Shown one piece after another: positions 37,808 to 44,847 of a DNA stretch of 64,000 nt (position 1 is the stretch's first letter; the number at the start of each line of letters is the position of its first letter). Position numbers and translations under genes: made by a program. Source of the DNA: Hoyosella levis (GTDB lineage Bacteria; Actinomycetota; Actinomycetes; Mycobacteriales; Mycobacteriaceae); NCBI RefSeq assembly GCF_026008515.1, contig NZ_BQYM01000007.1:62001-126000 (forward strand). Reading direction: 5' to 3'. The notes below the pieces were generated by a model that saw only the letters and a program-made list of their open reading frames with translations, was not told the DNA's origin and did not search any database.

Positions 37808-38844
37808 GTCGCGCGCGAATGGGGCAGCGCGGGCGCTGGCACCGACGGGTGCTCCCCGGGCCGAGCGAGCCGCCACTGCTGCCCCTCGAGCACCACTGAG
37901 GGCAGTTCCCCAGGCGCTGCGGGAACGAGGGCAAAGCTCACGAACTCGCCGGGGCTCGGCACTACTGCCCCGAGGTCGGCGGCCAGCTGGCGGTGCGCCT
38001 GGTAGTCGCCGCCAGCGATGACGATGCCCTCGGCCTGCAAGGTCGAGCGCGCGCCACCGTTGGCGCGCACCCTTTTCATGTAATCGTCCTGCTCCGCCAC
38101 GGTCGCCACGGTGTTCCTGCCGATGCGTCGTCCCGTGACGAGGCGGAACAACTCGTTGACCCGGCGCTGCCCCGTCCGGGCCGCGAAGATCCGGTCCACG
38201 ATCTGCCGATCCACCCGCAGCAACACATTCGGGGGCAGTTCCGCATCGCGGAACAGCCACACCACCGAGGCCACCCCGGCCGGGGTGAAGGTCGTCTTGC
38301 CATCACGGTTGACGCTGGTGCGGCACAAGCCCGGCGTCGCCCGCGCCACCCCCAGGCTCCACGTCCCGTCCTCGTCGCTGGCCGTGCACACCAGCACGAG
38401 CTGCCCCAGCGATTCCGGCGGCAGCATCCACCCGCCCATGCGCTGCGAGAACTTGCAATCCACATCCAGCCCGTGGATCCGATAGTCGAGCAGCGCCCCA
38501 TCCTCGAGGACGTCGCGGAACTCCCGGCGCAGATTGATCTCGATCAACGTGCCAAAATGCGTCTTCTCCGTCTTGTACAACTGGTCCCAGCGGTAGCGGC
38601 CCGTATGCTGCCCGTCGTACAACTGGTCGAACGTGGAGCGGAATACCGCAGCGAGCCTCTCGCCGCCCGGATCCGCCCCCCGCAGCGCCCCGACCACCAC
38701 GCGCAGCGCCTCGTCATCCGGCAGGACAACCGCGGGCCCGCGCCCGACCGGGACAAGGTCGGCCTCCGCGAACAGTGCCAGGCCGTCTTCAGCGGGAACT
38801 GGCACCGGCTCGGACGAGGGGAGTGGCCACAATCCGTCGTTCAC
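37804..38844 (-). CDS. NaeI-like type IIE restriction endonuclease
   Basis: 346 aa, GTG start. Clearly similar to NaeI along its length. Recognisable segments: TFDQLYDGQHTGRY, DQLYKTEKTHFGTLIEINL (catalytic Glu equivalent at residue 102), DYRIHGLDVDCKFS (Asp120, Asp129, Lys131 as the D...D-x-K active site), and the DNA-binding TVATVAEQDDYMKRVRANGG with GGARSTLQAEGI. NaeI cuts GCC^GGC using an effector DNA site and carries a CAP-like C-terminal domain. The N-terminus is about 30 residues longer than NaeI. The Leu whose change to Lys turns NaeI into a topoisomerase is retained (Leu89). Confidence 0.93.
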   Translation of the reverse strand: MNDGLWPLPSSEPVPVPAEDGLALFAEADLVPVGRGPAVVLPDDEALRVVVGALRGADPGGERLAAVFRSTFDQLYDGQHTGRYRWDQLYKTEKTHFGTLIEINLRREFRDVLEDGALLDYRIHGLDVDCKFSQRMGGWMLPPESLGQLVLVCTASDEDGTWSLGVARATPGLCRTSVNRDGKTTFTPAGVASVVWLFRDAELPPNVLLRVDRQIVDRIFAARTGQRRVNELFRLVTGRRIGRNTVATVAEQDDYMKRVRANGGARSTLQAEGIVIAGGDYQAHRQLAADLGAVVPSPGEFVSFALVPAAPGELPSVVLEGQQWRLARPGEHPSVPAPALPHSRAT

Positions 38845-38921
38845 ACCGACACTGTAGGCAACACCGCGACGCGGACGAAACCGCCAGCAATACTGGAGGC
38901 CGCGAAAGGAGCACCGCCCCG

Positions 38922-39689
38922 ATGAAGCTCTCCCCGCTCGCCGCGCGCGAGCCCGCCCACCCGGACGGCGCTGCCGAAAGCATGTACGTCCACACTGACG
39001 GAGCGCGGATCCACTACGTGGTGCGCGGTGACGCTGCCGCCGAGCCCTTGGTGGTGCTGCACGGCAATGGCGAGGACCATGCCACTCTCGCTGCGCAGAT
39101 CGCTGCGTTCGCCCGCGAGTTCCGGGTGATCGCCATCGACTCCCGTGGGCACGGGCGCTCCACAGCAGGCTCGGTTCCGTGGGACTTCCCGCTGCTAGCG
39201 AGGGACACGTGCGCCGTCCTCGATGCGGAGGGCGTGCGATCAGCCCGGCTATTCGGCTACAGCGATGGTGGCAACACCATCCTGCAGATGCTCCTTGACC
39301 ATCCCCAGCGTGTCCGTTCCGCCGTCGTGGTCGGCGCGAACCTCGATCCCGCCGGCCTGCATCCCTGGGCGCGTGCCTCGATGGTGGCGCAGAAGATGCT
39401 GCTCGGCGTGGTCTCCCGGAGGCTTCCGTGCGTGCGCCGGTCGGTTCGCAAGCTCGCGCTGATGACCGACCATCCGCGGATCGATCCGGTGCGGCTGCGC
39501 CATGCGGAGGTTCCCGTGCTGGTGATGGCGGGGGAGCATGACGTCATCCGAGCCGGGCACACCGCGTTGATCGCCCGGTCTCTCCCGGCTAGCGAGCTGC
39601 ACATCATGGCCGGTGCCGGGCATGACATCCCGATGGCCCGGGCCGTGGAGTGCGCGCAACGGGCGCTGGATTTCCTGCGCGATGCGTGA
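38922..39689 (+). CDS. Alpha/beta hydrolase (serine esterase/lactonase-like)
   Basis: 255 aa from the ATG at 38922, GAAAGGA upstream. HGNGEDH oxyanion motif, nucleophile Ser in GYSDGG, Asp in AGEHDVI, His in GAGHDIP. Substrate unknown. Short spacer (77 bp) to the divergent endonuclease gene. Convergent with nadE. Confidence 0.82.
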   Translation: MKLSPLAAREPAHPDGAAESMYVHTDGARIHYVVRGDAAAEPLVVLHGNGEDHATLAAQIAAFAREFRVIAIDSRGHGRSTAGSVPWDFPLLARDTCAVLDAEGVRSARLFGYSDGGNTILQMLLDHPQRVRSAVVVGANLDPAGLHPWARASMVAQKMLLGVVSRRLPCVRRSVRKLALMTDHPRIDPVRLRHAEVPVLVMAGEHDVIRAGHTALIARSLPASELHIMAGAGHDIPMARAVECAQRALDFLRDA

Positions 39690-39709
39690 CAGCGAATCCT
39701 GAGCGGGGG

Positions 39710-40549
39710 TCAGCGCCACCAGGTGTCGGCTGGCGTGACGGGCACCGTCCGCTTGTGCCGGGTGGCGAGGAAGATGCCCTCGATGCGCTCGGTGACCTGC
39801 TCCGAGGTTTCCTTGCCCTCGAGGTAGTCGTCGATCTCGTCGTAGGTCATCCCGAGGGCTGCCTCGTCGGGCAGCGCGGGCCTGCCATCCTCGAGGTCGG
39901 CGGTGGGGATCTTTTTCCAGATGCTGTCGGGGGAGCCGAGGTGCTGGAGCAGTTGCCTCCCCTGGCGCTTGGTCAGGCCGGTCAGGGGCGTGAGGTCAAC
40001 GCCGCCGTCTCCGTGCTTGGTGAAGAACCCAGTGACGGCCTCTGCGGCGTGATCGGTGCCGACGACGAGCATCCTGAGCTGCCCGGCGATGGCGTACTGG
40101 GCGATCATGCGCTCGCGTGCCTTGATGTTGCCGCGGACGAAGTCACTGATCCCGTCGGAACCCCCGGGAACGCTGGCGATGGCGGTGGAGCATTCGGCAC
40201 TGGCAGCGTCGGCGGCGGGCTTGATGTTGACGGTGATCGACTCGTCCGGGGCGATGAAAGCGAGCGCTGTCTGCGCGTCCTGCTCATCGGATTGGGCTCC
40301 ATAGGGGAGCCGGACCGCGACGAAGCGGGCGTCATGGCCGTCCGCGCGCAGTTGCTCCGCGGCGAGCTGGCAGAGCTTGCCGGCGAGAGCGCTGTCCTGG
40401 CCGCCACTGATGCCGAGCACGAAGCCGCGCGTTCCGGTGCTGAGCGCGTAGTCCTTGAGGAAGGCGACGCGCCGCTCGATCTCGGTGGCGGGGTCGATGG
40501 CGGGGGCGACGTCGAGCTCGTCCTGGATGTGCTGCCGCAGATCGCTCAT
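39710..40549 (-). CDS. nadE: NH3-dependent NAD(+) synthetase
   Basis: 279 aa. N-type ATP pyrophosphatase P-loop [10 protein letters not shown] (about residue 50) and [17 protein letters not shown]. The size matches the ammonia-dependent E. coli-type enzyme. It lacks the ~300-residue glutaminase domain of mycobacterial NadE. Converts deamido-NAD to NAD. It starts 9 nt after the MarR stop, so it is probably cotranscribed. Confidence 0.93.
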   Translation of the reverse strand: MSDLRQHIQDELDVAPAIDPATEIERRVAFLKDYALSTGTRGFVLGISGGQDSALAGKLCQLAAEQLRADGHDARFVAVRLPYGAQSDEQDAQTALAFIAPDESITVNIKPAADAASAECSTAIASVPGGSDGISDFVRGNIKARERMIAQYAIAGQLRMLVVGTDHAAEAVTGFFTKHGDGGVDLTPLTGLTKRQGRQLLQHLGSPDSIWKKIPTADLEDGRPALPDEAALGMTYDEIDDYLEGKETSEQVTERIEGIFLATRHKRTVPVTPADTWWR

Positions 40550-40558
40550 GGGACCACT

Positions 40559-41035
40559 TTAGTGCGCGCCGCGCTCGGCTTCAGGGCGCAGGTGGTCGCG
40601 CAGGGCACGAAGGGTGGTGAAGAACGCGTCGCGCTGCTCGGCGGGGATGCCGTCGAGGAAGTGCTTCTCGACGATGGCGAGGTGCCCGGGGAGCGTGCCA
40701 AGCAAGTGCGCGAGCCCGTCCGCGGTGAGGGCGGCGGTGGTGCCACGGCGGTCGTCGGGATTGGTCTCGCGAGCGACGAGGCCCCGGCCCTCGAGGCGGT
40801 CGACAAGGCGGGTGGCGCCACTATTGGTAAGGCCCGCTTGCGCCGCGAGATCGGACATGCGCAGGCGATGGTCCTGGTTGCGACTGAGCCGCAGGAGTGC
40901 TTCGAACTCAGCGGGGGCGAGCTGGTGGCTGGCGAGCTGCGTAGCGGTGTGGTCGGTGAGGGCGTTGTAGGTCTCCGCGAACATGCCCATCAGGGTGATG
41001 CGGGGGTCGTGGAGGAGCTCGCGGTTGTCAGCCAT
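40559..41035 (-). CDS. MarR-family transcriptional regulator
   Basis: 158 aa winged helix. LRMSDLAAQAGLTNSGATRLVDRLEGRGLV is the recognition HTH, followed by the basic wing DDRRGTTAALT. Upstream partner of nadE; whether it regulates NAD synthesis is unknown. The wing carries the usual DxR. Confidence 0.88.
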   Translation of the reverse strand: MADNRELLHDPRITLMGMFAETYNALTDHTATQLASHQLAPAEFEALLRLSRNQDHRLRMSDLAAQAGLTNSGATRLVDRLEGRGLVARETNPDDRRGTTAALTADGLAHLLGTLPGHLAIVEKHFLDGIPAEQRDAFFTTLRALRDHLRPEAERGAH

Positions 41036-41066
41036 GCCTCGATGCTAGGCCAGGAAAGGGCGAATT

Positions 41067-41729
41067 TTATTGCCTCGGCAACGAGATGTTGGCGGTGTCA
41101 CATGACGAATCGGCGGTTTGGCAAAGCTGATGGACCAGGAATGCCCAGGCCTCGATGACCTGCTCGAACGTCAGATGCTGGACCTGAACCTGGTGCAGCA
41201 CAACGGGTGCGCTGATGACAGCGAGCAGCGCGGTAGCTAGAGCCTCCGGCTCCGGCACGCCCCCGAGCTCCCTCAGCAAGTAGGCAAGATGGGTGTGATC
41301 GACGTGGCGCGGCGGGGCCCCGAACAGGTTGGCCGGGTCGCGGTCGGCGGCGCGCTGCAGCTCGCCGTGCTGGCGCAGGAACTCGATCCGCGCGGTGCCG
41401 AAGGCCGCGAGACGCTGCTCGGGCGGCGCGCCCGGGCCTAGCGGAGGAGGGCCGAGGAGGAAGCCGTGCTGGAGTGCTTGCTCCTCGGTGTCGAGCAGTG
41501 CCTGCAACAGTCCGGCGCGGGTGCCGAAGCGGCGGAAGATGGTGCCCTTTCCGACGCCCGCGGCCTGGGCGAGGCAGTCCATGGTGAGGCTGTCGGCGCC
41601 ACCCTCGGCGAGGAGCGCGCGGGCGCTGTCGAGTATGCGCTGCCGGTTGCGAGCGGCGTCGGAGCGCTCGGCATCAGCTCCCTGGCCCGCGGGGGGCCGG
41701 GGAGCGGGCAAGAGGGGGAGGGCATCCAC
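41067..41729 (-). CDS. TetR-family transcriptional regulator
   Basis: About 220 aa from the GTG at 41729; the frame remains open to 41771. N-terminal HTH: ARNRQRILDSARALLAE, then GVGKGTIFRRFGTRAGLLQA. The C-terminal ligand domain is Leu-rich. It faces an FMN reductase gene with a palindromic operator between them (41793-41812), the usual layout of TetR and its target. Confidence 0.87.
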   Translation of the reverse strand: MDALPLLPAPRPPAGQGADAERSDAARNRQRILDSARALLAEGGADSLTMDCLAQAAGVGKGTIFRRFGTRAGLLQALLDTEEQALQHGFLLGPPPLGPGAPPEQRLAAFGTARIEFLRQHGELQRAADRDPANLFGAPPRHVDHTHLAYLLRELGGVPEPEALATALLAVISAPVVLHQVQVQHLTFEQVIEAWAFLVHQLCQTADSSCDTANISLPRQ

Positions 41730-41792
41730 GCCGTCATCGTATCGGGGCCGAGGCGATGTGATTCGCAGCACACCTTGGCTCGTTGCGGAAGT

Positions 41793-41812
41793 AATCGGAC
41801 TGCGGTCCGGTT
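41793..41812. promoter_or_regulatory. Predicted TetR operator between regulator and FMN reductase
   Basis: aatcggactgcggtccggtt: perfect CGGAC/GTCCG arms around TGCG, extended outward by AA/TT with one mismatch. Centred in the divergent promoter region. Confidence 0.65.
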
Positions 41813-41877
41813 GAAGCGGTCAAAGGATCCCCGCGATCCCGCCAGCAGCCACCACTCCCAGTACCCCGGAGGAAGCC

Positions 41878-42441
41878 ATGACCGCATCGACCACCATCGC
41901 CGTCCTCGTCGGCAGCGTCCGCGCCGACTCGCTGAACCACCAGCTCGCCCGCCTCGCCGCGGAGAACGCCCCGGGCGCCGTCAACGTCACTATCGTTGAC
42001 GGGCTCGCTTCCGTGCCCTTCTACTCCGAGGACCTTGACAGCCCCGCCACCATCCCCGCAGCTGCAGCAGCCTTCCGGGAGACGGTGGGAGCCGCCGATG
42101 CAGTACTTCTCGTTACCCCCGAGTACAATGGCACCTTGCCCGCAGTACTGAAGAATGCCATTGACTGGGCCTCCCGCCCGTTCGGCGAGGGAGCCATCAA
42201 GGACAAGCCCGTCGCCGTGGCGGGAATCTCGGCAGGACAGTACGGCGGGAAGTGGGCTCACGACGATGCCCGCAGGTCGGCCGGAGTGGCGGGCGCCCGA
42301 GTGGTCGAGAACCTCACCCTCTCCATCGGCGGTGCCTACCAGCGCTTCGCCGATAACGGACCTGCGGACGACGCCGAGCTCGTGGACCAGATCCGCGAGG
42401 TCGTCGCGGAGCTCGCGAACGCGGTAGCGGTTGCGGCATAG
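41878..42441 (+). CDS. NADPH-dependent FMN reductase family protein
   Basis: 187-aa flavodoxin-fold reductase. FMN phosphate loop GSVRADSLNHQLAR and the family motif LLVTPEYNGTLPAVLKNAIDWASRP. Such enzymes reduce quinones, azo compounds or chromate with NAD(P)H. GGAGG about 8 nt upstream of ATG. Likely repressed by the divergent TetR protein. Confidence 0.9.
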   Translation: MTASTTIAVLVGSVRADSLNHQLARLAAENAPGAVNVTIVDGLASVPFYSEDLDSPATIPAAAAAFRETVGAADAVLLVTPEYNGTLPAVLKNAIDWASRPFGEGAIKDKPVAVAGISAGQYGGKWAHDDARRSAGVAGARVVENLTLSIGGAYQRFADNGPADDAELVDQIREVVAELANAVAVAA

Positions 42442-42503
42442 CCGGGACCCTTCCGTGGCCGATATAGTGTCAGCCGACATCGCTAAGCGGAAGAGGGATC
42501 CCC

Positions 42504-42626
42504 ATGAAGGTTCGTAAGTCATTGCGCGCGCTCAAGCAGAAGCCCGGCGCCCAGGTCGTCCGGCGGCGCGGCAAGGTGTACGTGATCAACAAGAAGGAGC
42601 CGCGCTTCAAGGCTCGCCAGGGCTGA
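42504..42626 (+). CDS. rpmJ: Alternative (zinc-free, C-minus) ribosomal protein L36
   Basis: 40-aa ORF starting [17 protein letters not shown] and ending RFKARQG. It matches type-B L36 (YkgO). The four zinc ligands of ordinary L36 (three Cys, one His) are absent. GAGGGAT upstream supplies the ribosome site. Under zinc scarcity such paralogues replace the zinc form in the 50S subunit. I see no clear Zur box immediately upstream, unlike the cobW-type gene in this window. Confidence 0.92.
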   Translation: MKVRKSLRALKQKPGAQVVRRRGKVYVINKKEPRFKARQG

Positions 42627-42777
42627 GGCCACGTGAAGCACCTGGCTCGAGATAGCCGGCTGTTGTTCACGTGTGACCCAACCAGGCCTCGCCAAGCGCC
42701 CGCGTGCGGTAGACAAGGATCAGGAGTTCGCTGATCCCCGAAACCGCGCGCGGGCGCTTGAGCGAGGAGACCAACCG

Positions 42778-43470
42778 GTGAGTAGATTGCCTGGCGCCAA
42801 GGGCGCCTTCCCAGGATTCGTGGCCGCGACACCACGCGCACAGCATTGCCTCACCGTGCTCATCCGCGGCGGCGAGTTCCGCAGCGGAGACTTTGTCGTG
42901 CCCATCAGCGACGGCGGCCTCAAGATCAGCGGTGGCGTGACGGATGGCAAGTTCATCCCACCGTCCGACGGCAGCCACGGCATCTATGGCGAGTTCCTCG
43001 AGGTCCCCGGGGGAGTCACGGGCCTCGATGGCGTCTCACGCTTCCTCGGCAACATGGGCGCCGTCACCTCTCGCGTCGAGGCGGTCAAGCCCCTGGTCAT
43101 CAATGACCTCCTGGCCTTCGACCTGACGCTCTTCCTCCGCATCCACGTCCACAATCCCTTCGTGGGCGGCGATTGCTACATCGGCACCCACGCCAAGCCA
43201 CTCATCGTGCGCATGCAGCGCATAGACGGTGCCGAGAACATCCCACGGCTCATCCGCAAGGGCATTCCGGGCAGCGTGATCGGCATCAGCAACGTCAATG
43301 TCGCTGCCAGCGGCTTCCCCGTGCCCTCCGTGAGCGGAGCTGGACCCATGGGCGCGTTCAATACGGTCGTCAACCTCCGCGCGAGCCTTCCCAACGCGGG
43401 AACCACCTCGAAGCTGTCGGTCCGCACGGAGGCTTTCCTCGCCCAGAACCCCGACTTCACCGGCGAGTGA
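42778..43470 (+). CDS. Conserved hypothetical protein
   Basis: 230 aa from the GTG at 42778, with GAGGAGA 8 nt upstream. No signal peptide or TM. Beta-rich and glycine-rich sequence with segments GGDCYIGTHAKPLIVRM and GIPGSVIGISNVNVAASGFPVP. The repeated short beta-strand pattern suggests a beta-barrel or beta-sandwich. Family not recognised. Followed by a strong bidirectional hairpin. Confidence 0.7.
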   Translation: MSRLPGAKGAFPGFVAATPRAQHCLTVLIRGGEFRSGDFVVPISDGGLKISGGVTDGKFIPPSDGSHGIYGEFLEVPGGVTGLDGVSRFLGNMGAVTSRVEAVKPLVINDLLAFDLTLFLRIHVHNPFVGGDCYIGTHAKPLIVRMQRIDGAENIPRLIRKGIPGSVIGISNVNVAASGFPVPSVSGAGPMGAFNTVVNLRASLPNAGTTSKLSVRTEAFLAQNPDFTGE

Positions 43471-43527
43471 CCCGCGCTGCTCCGGCGGGTGGAGCAAGTT
43501 GCCTTGAGCTGCCTACTGCACGAGGAC

Positions 43528-43576
43528 TGTGCGAAAAACGACAGCTCCGATCACGGAAGCTGTCGTTTCTCGCACA
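43528..43576. terminator. Bidirectional terminator hairpin
   Basis: tgtgcgaaaaacgacagct (43528-43546) with agctgtcgtttctcgcaca (43558-43576): 19-bp stem, one mismatch, 11-nt loop, with A/T runs giving U-rich ends both ways. Between convergent genes. Confidence 0.8.
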
Positions 43577-43606
43577 CTCGCAAGGCGCTCGGGCAGGAGC
43601 GGCCCC

Positions 43607-43807
43607 CTAGCCCTGCTCGTCCCGCCGCGGCCGACCAGGCCGGTTGATCGGTCGCGCGTCGCGAGGTTCCCGACCGGCGTCGCGCAGTGCCGCGCGCAGC
43701 AGGTACTCGATATGCGCGTTGGTGCTGCGCAGCTCGTCCGCCGCCCACTTCGCGATCGCGTCGTGGACGGCGGGATCGAGCCGCAGCAGGATCTTCTTCC
43801 GCTCCAT
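43607..43807 (-). CDS. Ribbon-helix-helix (Arc-type) DNA-binding protein
   Basis: 66 aa. KKILLRLDPAVHDAIAKWA then LRSTNAHIEYLLRAAL is an Arc/MetJ-like ribbon-helix-helix; a Pro/Arg-rich tail follows. It starts 2 nt after the SPFH stop, so it is in that operon. No toxin-like ORF is visible next to it, so I do not call an antitoxin; it may autoregulate the pair. Confidence 0.75.
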   Translation of the reverse strand: MERKKILLRLDPAVHDAIAKWAADELRSTNAHIEYLLRAALRDAGREPRDARPINRPGRPRRDEQG

Positions 43808-43809
43808 GG

Positions 43810-44754
43810 CTACTGGTAGAGCGAGCCGGTGTTCACCACGGGCTGCGCGTCACGATCCCCGCACAGCACCACCAGCAGGTTCGAGACCATGGCAGCCTTG
43901 CGCTCCTCATCGAGCTCGACGACAGAATCCGCCTCGAGGCGGGCGAGCGCCTGCTGCACCATCGTGACCGCGCCCTCGACGATGAGCTGCCTGGCCGCGA
44001 TGACCGCCCCCGCCTGCTGGCGACGCAGCATGGCCTGGGCGATCTCCGGAGCGTAGGACAGCCGCGTGATGCGGGACTCGATGACCTCGACCCCGGCCGA
44101 GGTGACGCGCGCGGCGATCTCCTCGGCGAGCTTTGCATTGATCGCGTCCGCGTTCTCCCGCAGCGAGAGCTGGCCCGACGAATCATACGGGTAGCTGCCA
44201 GCGATGTGCCGCACCGCCGCCTCGGTCTGGAACGCGACGAACTCCACGAAGTCATCCACCGCGAAGACCGCGCGGGCGGTGTCCTTGACCTGCCACACCA
44301 CGACGGCCGAGATCTCGATGGGATTGCCTTCCACATCGTTGACCTTCGACTTCGTGGTCTCGTGATTGCGGATGCGCACCGACACCCGCTGCCGCTGCGT
44401 CAACGGATTGACCCAGCGCAGGCCCGGGATGCGCACGGAGCCGCTGTAATTGCCTCCGAGCACCTGCAGCACGCGCGCCTCGTTGGGCTCGACGAGCGTC
44501 AGGCCCACGAGCATGAAGATCGAGACGATGATGAGGAGGATTCCTGCGACCGCGAGGGCGATCCCCGGTGCTGCCGAGTCCTGGCCGAGCGCGATGCCGC
44601 CGAGGAGGATCGCGACCCCGGCGAGGACGCCCACGATCCCGCCGCCGAGCACGGGCCAGCCGTTGATGTTGGTGGCTTCTCGCTCGCTGATGGAGGGGGC
44701 GGGGATGACCGGGGTCCCGGCGGTGCTATCGAGGGGCGTGCGTGATTCAGGCAT
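43810..44754 (-). CDS. SPFH/band 7 (stomatin-like) membrane protein
   Basis: 314 aa from the ATG at 44754, AAGGAG 6-7 nt upstream. Two close TM segments (about 34-85) are followed by an SPFH domain (LTLVEPNEARVLQVLGGNY...VNDVEGNPIEISAVVVWQV) and a coiled helical region. Forms membrane microdomain scaffolds and often associates with proteases such as FtsH. Coupled to a ribbon-helix-helix gene. Confidence 0.88.
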   Translation of the reverse strand: MPESRTPLDSTAGTPVIPAPSISEREATNINGWPVLGGGIVGVLAGVAILLGGIALGQDSAAPGIALAVAGILLIIVSIFMLVGLTLVEPNEARVLQVLGGNYSGSVRIPGLRWVNPLTQRQRVSVRIRNHETTKSKVNDVEGNPIEISAVVVWQVKDTARAVFAVDDFVEFVAFQTEAAVRHIAGSYPYDSSGQLSLRENADAINAKLAEEIAARVTSAGVEVIESRITRLSYAPEIAQAMLRRQQAGAVIAARQLIVEGAVTMVQQALARLEADSVVELDEERKAAMVSNLLVVLCGDRDAQPVVNTGSLYQ

Positions 44755-44847
44755 ATAAGGCTCCTTCTCGAGCAGTTGATGCCATGATGATATCACTTTT
44801 TACGAGTGTGTGAATAGCGTGAGCGGTGCTATCCGCTCACGCTCGGT

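Noticed and set aside
43607-43807. Type II antitoxin
   Set aside because: The ribbon-helix-helix fold fits, but the adjacent gene is an SPFH membrane protein and no toxin-sized ORF is next to it.
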